A stretch of 35,889 nt of DNA from assembly GCA_002449535.1 (NCBI GenBank), contig DJWZ01000003.1:1-35889 (forward strand), read 5' to 3'. A program made the translations under genes and the position numbers. Of the stretch, positions 24,910 through 34,384 are shown piece by piece; position 1 is the first letter of the stretch; every line of letters starts with the position of its first letter. The DNA comes from Prevotellaceae bacterium UBA7017. Lineage in GTDB: Bacteria; Bacteroidota; Bacteroidia; Bacteroidales; Bacteroidaceae. A model generated the notes under the pieces. That model did not search any database and had not been told where the DNA came from. It saw nothing but the letters and a program-made list of their open reading frames with translations.

Positions 24910-27900
24910 ATGGTAAAAGCTTGGCGTGAAACCGTTGTTATTCCTACATATGAGGTAGGTAAGGCAGAAAAGAATCCTATTTTCCTTGAGAAGCGTGTTT
25001 ATCAAGGTTCAAGTGGTGTGGTATATCCCTACCCTGTTATCGAGTCTATAGAAGAAAAGCCCGTTGACCACGAGTGGCAGGCTGTATGGCTTGAGAACGA
25101 GTATATAAAGGTTATGATACTCCCAGAACTGGGTGGCAGGGTACAAATGGCGTATGACAAGATTCGCCAGCGCCACTTCGTATATTATAATAATGTCATA
25201 AAACCAGCACTTGTGGGTCTTCTGGGACCGTGGATTAGCGGTGGCATAGAGTTTAACTGGCCTCAGCATCATCGTCCCAGCACATACCTGCCCGTTGACA
25301 GCACCATAGAAGAGAACGAGGATGGTTCTGTCACCGTCTGGGTAAGCGAAAACGAAAAGATGTTCCACCAGAAGGGAATGGCAGGATTTACACTACGACC
25401 AGGGTGCGCATATCTTGAGATAAAGGGGCAGTTGTATAACCGCACCGATGTGCCACAGACCTTCCTATGGTGGGCTAATCCTGCCGTAGAGGTAAATGAT
25501 GCATACCAAAGTGTCTTCCCGCAGGATGTGAATGCTGTCTTCGACCACGGAAAACGTGCGGTTTCATCGTTTCCAATCGCTACTGGAACGTATTATAAGA
25601 TGGATTACTCTTCAGGTGTTGATATCTCTAACTACAAGAATATCAAGGTGCCGACATCGTATATGGCAGTAAACTCAAAATACAACTTTGAAGGCGGATA
25701 TGAAAACGATACACAGGCAGGCATGCTGCATGTGGCATCCAACCATTTCTCTCCTGGCAAGAAACAATGGACTTGGGGCAATGGTGACTTCGGACGGGCC
25801 TGGGACCGCTCTCTGACCGACAAGGATGAGAGAGGAATCTACAGACCTTATATAGAACTGATGGCGGGCGTATATACTGAAAACCAACCTGACTTCACAT
25901 GGCTCATGCCTTACGAAGAGAAACAGTTTGTGCAGTATTTCATGCCTTATCGTGAAGTGGGAATGGTGAAGAATGCCAGCAAGGACCTTATCTTCGGCAT
26001 AGAAGAAATAAAGAAGGGGCAATATCAATTCAAGATACAAGGTACCAGTAAACAAGGTATCCACATTGTTTTCACCGATAAAAACGGCAAAAAAATATAT
26101 GATGAGTATCGCACAATAAGTCCAGAGTCCATACTTTCCGAAAGTTTTGATGCGGAAATCGATTGGTTAGAGTTGACAATATACAAGGAGCTATATGGCA
26201 AAGAACGCCCTGTCCTTACATGGGCTCCAGAGCCTGACGAGATACGCCCAATCCCTGACGCAGCAGAAGCTGCCCTACTGCCAGAGCAGATAAAGACCAA
26301 CGAGCAGTTATACCTCACAGGTCTACATATAGAGCAGTATCGTCATGCTACATATATTGCTACAGACTACTATGAGGAGGCCCTGCGCCGTGACCCTAAC
26401 GACATAAGGTGTCTGAATGCTATGGGACTATGGTATATCCGAAAAGGACGCCTCGACAAGGCAGAGGGCTACCTCAGAAAAGCTGTAAGACTCGCCATGA
26501 AACGTAATCCACAACCCTATGACGGCGAACCATTGTATAATCTGGCTATCTGCCTGAAGTATCAGAGTCAAAGGTCGAAGGTCGAAGGTCAAAGGTCAAA
26601 GGTCAGGGAAGAGGCTTATAACCTGTTCTGGAAGGTAACATGGAACAAGGCATGGGCTGATGCGGGATATTTCGAGGCTGCAAAGATAAGCGTTATGGAA
26701 GGGCGTCTCGATGATGCCTGGGAAGAACTGCGTCGCTGTCTCAACAACAATGCCCACAACCAGAAGGCTTTGACTCTGAAGGCTGCTGTTGCAAGACTGA
26801 TGGAAAAAGACGGTGAGACAAAACAAATCTGCAAGGAAGCCCTGAAGACAGACCTCTTCAACTATGGTTGCCTCTATGAACTGGGGGAATATGACAAGAT
26901 GAAAATTCTGATGCACGGAATGCCAAACAACTATCAGGAACTGGCTCTCGACTATGCTGCTGCAGGACTGTCTGACGATGTAGAGAAGATTCTGGAGATG
27001 TCGATAGAAGAGGGTGCTGCAACCCCTATGACATATTATTACCTTTATTATTATGGCAACCACAACGCAAAATATCTGGCAGAAGCAGAGAAAGCCGATT
27101 CCAACTATTGCTTCCCTAACCGCATAGAGGACATACTGGCACTGGAGGCTGCAATAAAGGACGGAAAAGAGTCGGGCAAGGCTCACTATTACCTCGGATG
27201 CCTGTACTACGACAAACGCCAGTATGACGTTGCAACAGAACACTGGGAGAACAGCCGCGAACAAAATCCGGAGTTCCCTACTGTATGGAGAAATCTGGCA
27301 TTAGCATATTTCAATAAGCAATATAATGCCGAAAAAGCCGTTATATGTATGGAGAAAGCCTTTGAGCTGGACAAGAGCGACGCCCGCATCTTCATGGAGT
27401 TAGATCAACTCTACAAGCGTCTCGGCAAACCTCACACTGAGCGACTAGCACAGATGCAGCAGCACCTTGATATGGTGGAGACACGAGAGGACCTGAAACT
27501 GGAATACGCCACTCTTCTCAACCTGACTGGCAACTATGAAGAGGCTATGCAGTTTATCGATGCCCATAACTTCCACGTTTGGGAGGGTGGTGAAGGAAAG
27601 GTTCCTGCACAATATCAGCTGGCACGCACAGAACTGGCAAAACAACTGCTGGCACAGGGTGACCAGAGTTCTTTGGCTACCGCTATAAAACTGCTGAAAG
27701 AGTGTCTGGAATATCCACACCATCTCGGTGAGGGCAAGTTGTATGGAGCACAGGAGAGCGACTTCTACTACTTCTTAGGATGTGCTTACGAGAAACTAGG
27801 AGAAACGGACAAAGCCAAAGAATGCTGGGAAGAGGCAACCAAAGGACCGCAGGAGCCTGCTGCAGCGATGTACTATAATGATGCAAAACCTGAAAAGATA

Positions 27901-28221
27901 TTTTATCAGGGCTTGGCACTCAAGAAATTACACCGCAATGGCGAAGCAAATGGTCGCTTCTATAAACTACTGAACTATGGCAAGCAACACATCTTCGATG
28001 ATGTCGTAATGGACTATTTCGCTGTTTCACTGCCTGACCTGCAGATTTGGGAGGGCAACCTCAACATTGCTAATCAGATACACTGTAAATTGATGCTTGC
28101 CCTTGGGTACTTCGGATTGGGCAACAAAGAAAAAGCTGCACAGTATATTGCAGAGGTAGAAGCACTGGACCCCAACCACCTCGCTATACACGCGATGAGA
28201 ACGTTGAAGATTGAAGATTGA
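24910..28221 (+). CDS. DUF5107 domain protein with tetratricopeptide repeats
   Basis: A 1103-residue protein without signal peptide. Residues about 1-320 match the DUF5107 type of galactose-mutarotase-like beta-sandwich (ILPELGGRVQMAYDKIRQRHFVYYN, GGIEFNWPQHHRPST, WWANPAVEVN). From about 420 on the chain is helical with many TPR-like units (AMGLWYIRKGRLDKAEGYLRKA, AHYYLGCLYYDKRQYDVATEHW, AQYIAEVEALDPNHLAIHA). Such proteins stand beside sugar transporters and glycosidases in Bacteroidetes, so binding or acting on a galactose-type sugar is inferred; catalysis is unproven. The ATG at 24910 is preferred over one at 24868, which lies in array D. Residues 552-565 come from array E, and the last residues and TGA come from array F. 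Confidence 0.85.
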   Translation: MVKAWRETVVIPTYEVGKAEKNPIFLEKRVYQGSSGVVYPYPVIESIEEKPVDHEWQAVWLENEYIKVMILPELGGRVQMAYDKIRQRHFVYYNNVIKPALVGLLGPWISGGIEFNWPQHHRPSTYLPVDSTIEENEDGSVTVWVSENEKMFHQKGMAGFTLRPGCAYLEIKGQLYNRTDVPQTFLWWANPAVEVNDAYQSVFPQDVNAVFDHGKRAVSSFPIATGTYYKMDYSSGVDISNYKNIKVPTSYMAVNSKYNFEGGYENDTQAGMLHVASNHFSPGKKQWTWGNGDFGRAWDRSLTDKDERGIYRPYIELMAGVYTENQPDFTWLMPYEEKQFVQYFMPYREVGMVKNASKDLIFGIEEIKKGQYQFKIQGTSKQGIHIVFTDKNGKKIYDEYRTISPESILSESFDAEIDWLELTIYKELYGKERPVLTWAPEPDEIRPIPDAAEAALLPEQIKTNEQLYLTGLHIEQYRHATYIATDYYEEALRRDPNDIRCLNAMGLWYIRKGRLDKAEGYLRKAVRLAMKRNPQPYDGEPLYNLAICLKYQSQRSKVEGQRSKVREEAYNLFWKVTWNKAWADAGYFEAAKISVMEGRLDDAWEELRRCLNNNAHNQKALTLKAAVARLMEKDGETKQICKEALKTDLFNYGCLYELGEYDKMKILMHGMPNNYQELALDYAAAGLSDDVEKILEMSIEEGAATPMTYYYLYYYGNHNAKYLAEAEKADSNYCFPNRIEDILALEAAIKDGKESGKAHYYLGCLYYDKRQYDVATEHWENSREQNPEFPTVWRNLALAYFNKQYNAEKAVICMEKAFELDKSDARIFMELDQLYKRLGKPHTERLAQMQQHLDMVETREDLKLEYATLLNLTGNYEEAMQFIDAHNFHVWEGGEGKVPAQYQLARTELAKQLLAQGDQSSLATAIKLLKECLEYPHHLGEGKLYGAQESDFYYFLGCAYEKLGETDKAKECWEEATKGPQEPAAAMYYNDAKPEKIFYQGLALKKLHRNGEANGRFYKLLNYGKQHIFDDVVMDYFAVSLPDLQIWEGNLNIANQIHCKLMLALGYFGLGNKEKAAQYIAEVEALDPNHLAIHAMRTLKIED
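26564..26605 (+). repeat. Period-7 array E inside the DUF5107-TPR gene
   Basis: Six heptads in register (42 bases = 14 codons, frame neutral): a degenerate first AGAGTCA, then units of AAGGTCG and AAGGTCA, i.e. TCAAAGG and TCGAAGG. They read as QSQRSKVEGQRSKV, a very basic patch between LAICLKY and REEAYNLFWKV in a TPR linker. Confidence 0.88.
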
Positions 28222-28238
28222 AAATTGAAAATTGAATT
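28204..28238 (-). repeat. Period-7 array F between the DUF5107 and GH35 genes
   Basis: Five units on the plus strand as TTGAAGA, TTGAAGA, TTGAAAA, TTGAAAA, TTGAATT; the reverse strand reads TCAATTT and TCAATCT, the same family in opposite direction. It covers the last codons and TGA of the upstream gene and ends on the base before the GH35 ATG. Confidence 0.85.
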
Positions 28239-30326
28239 ATGAAATATAAATTCCTCTTTCTTCTCTTCCTGCTGCCGTTGTGCGCAGTGGCACAGGAGAG
28301 GTCGTTCCAGTTCGGAACAAAAACAAATCCTCAAGGTGTCACCTTTGAGGTGGATTCACGCGGTTTTATCGTAGGTGGAAAACATGTACTGCCTGTTATG
28401 GGTGAGATACACTATGCGCGTGTTCCCGCTACGGAGTGGAAACGCGAAATACAGAAGATGCGCGCCGGTGGTATCACCATTATTGCCACTTATTGCTTCT
28501 GGATTCATCATGAGCAGACAGAAGGACAATGGGACTGGAGCGGCAACAAAAACCTCAGGCAGTTCCTACAGATTTGTAAGGAGGAAAATATGCCTGTTGT
28601 GTTGAGGATAGGTCCCTTCTGTCACGGAGAGGTCTATCAGGGAGGCTTTCCGGTATGGATTGTCGAGGAAGCACTTTCCGACCCCAAAAACTTCAAACTC
28701 AGGAGCACCGCACCTGGCTTCCTTGCTGCCACAAAGAGTCTTTACGAAAACATCTTTGCTCAGGCAAGAGGACTGCTGTGGAAGGACGGCGGTCCAGTGG
28801 TAGGAGTGCAGATAGAGAACGAATGTCGCGGACCATGGAGCTACTTCATGGAACTACGAAAGATGGCTGTCAGCATCGGTTTCGACGTTCCTTTCATGAC
28901 CCGCACAGGATGGCCAAAACTCAATGGAACCGAGGAATTTGGAAAGCTGCTGCCCCTTTATGGCGACTATGCCGATGGCTTCTGGGACAGGACCCTCGAC
29001 GATATGCCTGGCGATTATCCGAAGGCTTTCATCATGAAAGAACAACGCATAAATGCCAACATCGCAACAGAGACCTTCAGCAAGAAAGAACTGACGGAAG
29101 GGAACGAAAACTCTTCACTCTCCTACCCCTACCTCACCTGCGAACTGGGAGGCGGCATGATGCCGGCATACCACAGGCGCATAAACATGTCGGGCAACGA
29201 GGCGATGCCATTGGCAATATGCAAACTGGGCTCGGGGTCTAACCTTCCGGGGTATTACATGTATCACGGAGGAACAAACCCTTATTGCGCTGAGCATACT
29301 ATGGCAGAGACACAAGCTACAAAGGTAACGAACTATAACGATATGCCTTATATGACATACGACTTCCAGGCTCCGCTTGGAGAAATGGGACAGCCAAACC
29401 TCAACGCCTTCCACCAAACACGCTTGCTGCATCAGTTCTTAGCTGACTGGGGAGACATGCTGAGCCAAATGGATGTAGATAGCATCTCGGAGCATTATGC
29501 CCGTCGCGGATGTTTTGAATTCTATAATGACTATGTACGTATCAAGAACGAAGGAGGTAGGGCATTCGTGCGACCAGTGGATATGCCATTCAACGGACAC
29601 AGCATTACAGCCAATGCACAGCCGTTCTGCAAAATTGGCAACACCCTGTATTTCATACCTATAAAAGGCATGAAACCAGAGATATGGATTGATGGAAGTT
29701 TAAAGCAGGAGTTAAAAATAGGAGTAAAAAAGGAAGGTAAAGGGGAAGTAAAAGATTTGGAGATTGTTCTCCTTTCTGAGGACGAAGCTATCAGGTCTTT
29801 CAAAATTGATGACAGGCTGTATTTTGCCAAGAAGGCTGGCAACATCATATATAAGGATGGGGACAGGATAGTAGAGGAAGAATGGAAGACCCTGAAAAAG
29901 CTCAGCAACAGCAAGATTAAGAAGGTAAAGGATGCCGGAGCGCCACGAACCATTCCCATGGGGGCGCAGAAAGTTGCTGCCATGCCGACAAACGAAGACT
30001 TCGAGGGGGCTGCCGTATGGAACATTGACATCAAGGGACTGCCGACTGGTGCCGATAGCTTCCTGAAAATAGACTATGCCGGTGACTGCGCCAGGATATA
30101 TGCTGACGGGAAACTCGTAATGGACAACTTCTGGAACGGCAAGCCGATGCTCGTAAGGATGGCTGACCTCGCAAACAAAAAGGTGGAACTGCGCATCCTG
30201 CCACTAAGCAAGGACGCACCCATATACCTGCAGAAAGAACAAAAGGCAATTCTCGACAACAGCCCGACACCCCTGCTGCAACTCAACAGCATAAACCTCC
30301 TAACAGTTATCTCAACAACAAGATAA
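28239..30326 (+). CDS. GH35 beta-galactosidase-like glycoside hydrolase
   Basis: Exported enzyme (signal peptide residues 1-19, AVAQ|ER) that should remove terminal beta-galactose. The GH35 barrel starts with FIVGGKHVLPVMGEIHYARVP and FWIHHEQTEGQWDW; the acid/base is likely Glu195 in GVQIENECRGPW and the nucleophile Glu302 in LTCELGGGM. The WIVEE and YYMYHGGTNP motifs (about 140 and 335) are also family marks. C-terminal beta domains fill about 440-670. Length 695 is within the family range. NEC in place of the usual NEY next to the acid/base, and CELGGGM rather than TEFWGGW, place it in a divergent GH35 branch. It lies 15 bases before the GH53 gene, with which it would release galactose from galactan fragments. 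Confidence 0.88.
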   Translation: MKYKFLFLLFLLPLCAVAQERSFQFGTKTNPQGVTFEVDSRGFIVGGKHVLPVMGEIHYARVPATEWKREIQKMRAGGITIIATYCFWIHHEQTEGQWDWSGNKNLRQFLQICKEENMPVVLRIGPFCHGEVYQGGFPVWIVEEALSDPKNFKLRSTAPGFLAATKSLYENIFAQARGLLWKDGGPVVGVQIENECRGPWSYFMELRKMAVSIGFDVPFMTRTGWPKLNGTEEFGKLLPLYGDYADGFWDRTLDDMPGDYPKAFIMKEQRINANIATETFSKKELTEGNENSSLSYPYLTCELGGGMMPAYHRRINMSGNEAMPLAICKLGSGSNLPGYYMYHGGTNPYCAEHTMAETQATKVTNYNDMPYMTYDFQAPLGEMGQPNLNAFHQTRLLHQFLADWGDMLSQMDVDSISEHYARRGCFEFYNDYVRIKNEGGRAFVRPVDMPFNGHSITANAQPFCKIGNTLYFIPIKGMKPEIWIDGSLKQELKIGVKKEGKGEVKDLEIVLLSEDEAIRSFKIDDRLYFAKKAGNIIYKDGDRIVEEEWKTLKKLSNSKIKKVKDAGAPRTIPMGAQKVAAMPTNEDFEGAAVWNIDIKGLPTGADSFLKIDYAGDCARIYADGKLVMDNFWNGKPMLVRMADLANKKVELRILPLSKDAPIYLQKEQKAILDNSPTPLLQLNSINLLTVISTTR

Positions 30327-30340
30327 AACATTCAGAAAGT

Positions 30341-32110
30341 ATGAAGCAAAAACTTTTCTTTACCCTCTTTTTATCCTTTATCGGCATGCTAAATGTTAAT
30401 GCTTTAGCAGGCGATGCCGCCGACTGGTATCTGTATTTTTACTCTAAACAACACAATATTGACGGAAATATCGGACAATTCGTAGAAACAGGAACTTCTG
30501 GTGTATATGTCCTGGAAAATTGTCATGTTACAGAGTCAGGAATAAACTTCTGCATCCACAACCAGTCATGGAGTACTTCATATGGATGGTCAAAAGACAA
30601 TGAGGGTATCGTAAAAGAAATAGGCACTGCCATCCCATTGGGGCTGACAACTTCTGCCAGCGGCTGGATAGATATAGAAGCGGATACATATAATATAACC
30701 TTTGACTCTGCCGCCAAGACAATACGTTTCGACAAGCCAATACCAGAAGCAAGAGACTACCTTCGTGGCGGAGATATCTCCATGCTGAACTACATAGAAG
30801 ACATGGGGGCAAAGTTTTATAATGCCTCAGGTATTCAAAAAGACCCACTTGATATAATGAAGGAGAATGGCGTAAATTTCGTACGCTTACGCCTGTATAA
30901 CAATCCTGGTAACGAGATTTGCTACACAGTTGATGGCATTACATACAATTACAAACTGCCAGCCAACTATCTCAATGAAGATGACGTCCTCGACCTTGCC
31001 CGACGTGCCAAGAACAGGAATATGAAGATAGAGTTGACTTTCCACTATAGCGACTTTTGGACAAATGGCAAGACACAGTTCAAGCCCAGCGCATGGAAAG
31101 ACCTCTCTTTTGACCAACTCAAGACTGCCGTATATGACTACTCATATAACTTCCTTCAAAAGATGAATGCCCAAGGCACTGCCCCCGATTATGTCAGCAT
31201 CGGCAACGAGATACAGGCAGGTTTTCTTTTTGGGCATAGCAATAATATCGATGCCGTCAATGGCTATGCTTCAAACAATAATATGGCTAATGTGGCAGCC
31301 CTCCTCAACCAAGGTAGTGCCGCCGTTCGTGCAGCCTGTCCAAAAGCAAAAGTTATCATGCACTTGACACTGAGCGAGAATATCACAATAGAAACATATA
31401 AGTGGTTCTTTGATGCCATGCGTTCCAACAACCTCGACTACGATATTGTCGGAACATCATATTATCCTTTCTGGACCAACAGCAAACCGACAATGCTTAC
31501 ATCGCTTGCCAACACCATGTATAACCGATATGGTAAAGAAACACTTATTATGGAAGTGGGATATTCATGGACACAATATCGTCCCGGCGGACGCTATGGC
31601 GGCAACTATGAAGGGCAGCTACACCTCAATGGAACTCCATATAACGAGGCTACGGAAGCAGGTCAGAAAAGCTTTATGCAGGAATTGCAGGCCGTTATCA
31701 AAAGCAACAGCCACATTCTCGGCTACCTGTACTGGGATCCAGTAATGATTGAGCAAAAGGTGAATAATTCATGGATAAAGCCAACTTGGGCATTCAAAAA
31801 GAGCGGAAACAAATGGTATGAAGACGGGAACATTGTAGGCAACACCACATGGTTTGATTATGAAGGCAAGGCACTGCCAGTCCTTGAGGCTGTCGGGGAA
31901 GACAGAAAAACCATCATCGGCGATGCCAACGACGATGGGGAAATCAGTATGCCGGATGTAATGTTCATCGTAAACTATATCCTTGGCACCCCAGACCCAT
32001 CATTCAATACAGAGGCGGCAGATGCCAACCAAGACGGCGACATCGGCATGCCTGACGTAATGTATATCGTAAACTATATCCTCAACGGAAAATTCCCCGA
32101 AAAAGAGTAG
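30341..32110 (+). CDS. GH53 endo-beta-1,4-galactanase with C-terminal dockerin-like repeats
   Basis: Exported arabinogalactan endo-1,4-beta-galactosidase. Signal peptide at residues 1-23. Residues 28-132 are an extra beta-rich domain (DWYLYFYSKQHN, CIHNQSW), possibly SusE/F-like or carbohydrate-binding. The GH53 barrel spans about 139-515, starting YLRGGDISMLNYIED, with acid/base Glu290 in VSIGNEIQ, nucleophile Glu405 in LIMEVGYSW and YLYWDPV near the end. Residues 526-585 hold two calcium-loop repeats, GDANDDGEISMPDVMFIVNY and ADANQDGDIGMPDVMYIVNY, the pattern of a type I dockerin. No lipobox is seen. The gene is 15 bases behind GH35. Confidence 0.93.
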   Translation: MKQKLFFTLFLSFIGMLNVNALAGDAADWYLYFYSKQHNIDGNIGQFVETGTSGVYVLENCHVTESGINFCIHNQSWSTSYGWSKDNEGIVKEIGTAIPLGLTTSASGWIDIEADTYNITFDSAAKTIRFDKPIPEARDYLRGGDISMLNYIEDMGAKFYNASGIQKDPLDIMKENGVNFVRLRLYNNPGNEICYTVDGITYNYKLPANYLNEDDVLDLARRAKNRNMKIELTFHYSDFWTNGKTQFKPSAWKDLSFDQLKTAVYDYSYNFLQKMNAQGTAPDYVSIGNEIQAGFLFGHSNNIDAVNGYASNNNMANVAALLNQGSAAVRAACPKAKVIMHLTLSENITIETYKWFFDAMRSNNLDYDIVGTSYYPFWTNSKPTMLTSLANTMYNRYGKETLIMEVGYSWTQYRPGGRYGGNYEGQLHLNGTPYNEATEAGQKSFMQELQAVIKSNSHILGYLYWDPVMIEQKVNNSWIKPTWAFKKSGNKWYEDGNIVGNTTWFDYEGKALPVLEAVGEDRKTIIGDANDDGEISMPDVMFIVNYILGTPDPSFNTEAADANQDGDIGMPDVMYIVNYILNGKFPEKE

Positions 32111-32158
32111 CGTGAGTACATCAGACATCTTCATTCGTAAACAAAAACAGTATAAGAT

Positions 32159-34384
32159 ATGCAAACAAGATTCAAGAAGAATGCCAAGGTTGCCGACATT
32201 ATGGTCACTGCTATTGGCGGCACACTCTCAGTAGGAATGATGCTATACGGAATTTATTATTTCGGATTCAGAGAAACCTGGCCTGAGTTGGTACTTAATC
32301 TTTTTTACATCGCCTGCCTGGCAATGATTTGGATGTATTTCTACAACATCCGCATCACCACCCACCAATTCAACTACTGGTGCTCATTGTCGATGGGAAT
32401 GACGGTGCTGCTACGCGACATTCTCTTCCCACCGCCGTTAGCCAACCTCCCCATGAGCTCGGCATGCTTCACGCTGGCAGTGATGCTGCTCATCATGCTG
32501 ACCTATTTCTATGCCCGTCGGGAATGGAAGAGCTATACCAAGAATAACCTATGGATTATCTTCGCTATCGATGCGCTTATAGCCACACTCTACCATCTTG
32601 ACATCATGTTTTATGAGCCTATCGACGAATACACCAACTACTTCCTTACCGAAATATGGATTCGACCCACTATCACTTACGGTCTAGTGGCTTGTTTTAT
32701 AAAAGATGATGAGATAATAGTTACTAATAAAACAAATAATGAAATGATGAAACAGACTCTCTTTCTCGGCAACATCATCACTATGGATGAAAAGCGGCCC
32801 TTTGCCAAGGCTGCATTAGTGAAAAACGGTATATTCGCATATATCGGCAGCATAGAAGAAGCGAAAAAGCTTGCAGATAAAGACGCACAGGTGTTGGACT
32901 ACGGTGAAAACTTCATTTATCCCGGTTTCATCGAGTCCCACTGTCACGGCCATCTGGCAGGCTACCGCGCCATCGGACAGGCTGACCTGACACAGGCAGG
33001 CGTTGTCACCAACTATGCTAAATACCGCGAAGTCATGAAGGACTTCATAGCGAAAAACCCACAACGCGACTTTTATATAGCTTCAGGCTGGGTGGAGAAT
33101 GAGGAATATGTCAGCAAGGCATACCTTGATGAAATCTGCTCCGAAAAGCCACTCCTCATGCAGACGGGCGGCGGACACTCCATGCTGCTCAATACAAAGG
33201 CGATGGAATGGGCAGGAATTGATGCGGCATACGCTAAGAAATGGGGTTATGACCTGGTACACGTAGATAAAAACGGCGAACCCGATGGATATATCTGCGA
33301 GGGTCCTGTGTTCGAGATAGTACCGAAATTGCCTACTACAGTAGAAGATATCAAGGAATATCTGCTCGCTTGGCAGGACATCGCCTTCAAGACAGGCTTC
33401 ACTGCCGTTGGCGATGCTGGCGCAGAGGTTGTTCATCGCGCTGCCCCACAAGCATATTACGAGTTGCAGAAAGAAGGCAAGCTGAAGCTACGCACCTATG
33501 CATGGATGTATGTCACCGATAACATAGCCGACCCGAAGGCGGAAATTGCCCGCATAGCAGCCCAACGTGCCAATATGAGCGGCGAGTATTTCCACATTAT
33601 CGGTGCCAAGGCTTTTTTAGATGGTGTGACAGAGGCTCATACAGGTTGGCAAAATCAGGATTACCTTGACTCACCAGGCTATCATGGTGCAGAACGCTTC
33701 AACGACCACGACAAGATGGTGCAGTTGATTGTGGAGGCTGACAAGGAGGGCATGTCCGTACACGTTCACTCAGAGGGCGGCGGTGCTACACACTATATGC
33801 TGGGCTGCATTGAGGATGCAGAGAAGATTACAGGTAATCTCGATCAGCGCAACGTGTTGGCGCACCTGCATTTCGTTACCGACGAGGACGTAAAGCGCAT
33901 GGCGGCAACAGGCTCCGTTCCTGCCGTAGCACCACTATGGTCACCGAAGGCACCTGGTTTGTATGAGCAGGAAGTAGCCTACGTCGGTCAGGAGTTAGCT
34001 GATCAGGCATACCCCATCAATTCTTTCTATGATGCTGGTGCCAATGTGGTCTTCCATTCCGACTACCCCGTTTCACCGATGATGGACATCAAACTCAGTA
34101 TTTATACGGCAGAGAAACGTAACTATCCGAAGGAAGCGTTTGGCGGCATAACAAATCCACGCAATATGAAGGAAGCAATCACTCGCGAGCAGTCACTGCG
34201 TGCCATGACCATCAACGTTGCCCGACTCTTCCATCAGGAGCATCGTCTGGGTTCTATTGAGTATGGCAAGATAGCTAATATGACCGTCTTTGACTGCGAC
34301 TTCCTGCACGATGACATCGAGAAGGTGGCACAGGCAAACATCGTAGCCACCATAGTCGATGGCGAAGAGATGTATAAAGCATAA
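32159..34384 (+). CDS. Membrane-domain fusion with YtcJ-like amidohydrolase
   Basis: Residues 1-180 contain about five hydrophobic segments (near 13-34, 44-62, 74-90, 102-118, 131-150) with no family I recognise. From residue 197 (MKQTLFLGNIITMDE) a complete amidohydrolase-3 domain follows: metal-binding HCH at 261-263 in FIESHCHGHL, QTGGGHS, HVHSEGGGATH, LAHLHFVTDEDV, VVFHSDYPVSP and a C-terminal IEYGKIANMTVFD. The residue-197 Met looks like the start of a stand-alone enzyme, so this may be a gene fusion that tethers the hydrolase to the inner membrane; the short linker DDEIIVTNKTNNE is in frame. Substrate unknown; an amide or urea-like bond is expected from the family. Separated by 48 bases from GH53, so it may share its transcript. 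Confidence 0.85.
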   Translation: MQTRFKKNAKVADIMVTAIGGTLSVGMMLYGIYYFGFRETWPELVLNLFYIACLAMIWMYFYNIRITTHQFNYWCSLSMGMTVLLRDILFPPPLANLPMSSACFTLAVMLLIMLTYFYARREWKSYTKNNLWIIFAIDALIATLYHLDIMFYEPIDEYTNYFLTEIWIRPTITYGLVACFIKDDEIIVTNKTNNEMMKQTLFLGNIITMDEKRPFAKAALVKNGIFAYIGSIEEAKKLADKDAQVLDYGENFIYPGFIESHCHGHLAGYRAIGQADLTQAGVVTNYAKYREVMKDFIAKNPQRDFYIASGWVENEEYVSKAYLDEICSEKPLLMQTGGGHSMLLNTKAMEWAGIDAAYAKKWGYDLVHVDKNGEPDGYICEGPVFEIVPKLPTTVEDIKEYLLAWQDIAFKTGFTAVGDAGAEVVHRAAPQAYYELQKEGKLKLRTYAWMYVTDNIADPKAEIARIAAQRANMSGEYFHIIGAKAFLDGVTEAHTGWQNQDYLDSPGYHGAERFNDHDKMVQLIVEADKEGMSVHVHSEGGGATHYMLGCIEDAEKITGNLDQRNVLAHLHFVTDEDVKRMAATGSVPAVAPLWSPKAPGLYEQEVAYVGQELADQAYPINSFYDAGANVVFHSDYPVSPMMDIKLSIYTAEKRNYPKEAFGGITNPRNMKEAITREQSLRAMTINVARLFHQEHRLGSIEYGKIANMTVFDCDFLHDDIEKVAQANIVATIVDGEEMYKA

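Noticed and set aside
18969..28238. CRISPR array
   Set aside because: Units are 7 bases with no unique spacers, and no cas gene is present.
29708..29760. A-rich Lys/Gly/Glu-coding stretch in the GH35 gene as another heptad array
   Set aside because: No consistent 7-base register; it looks like ordinary linker coding.
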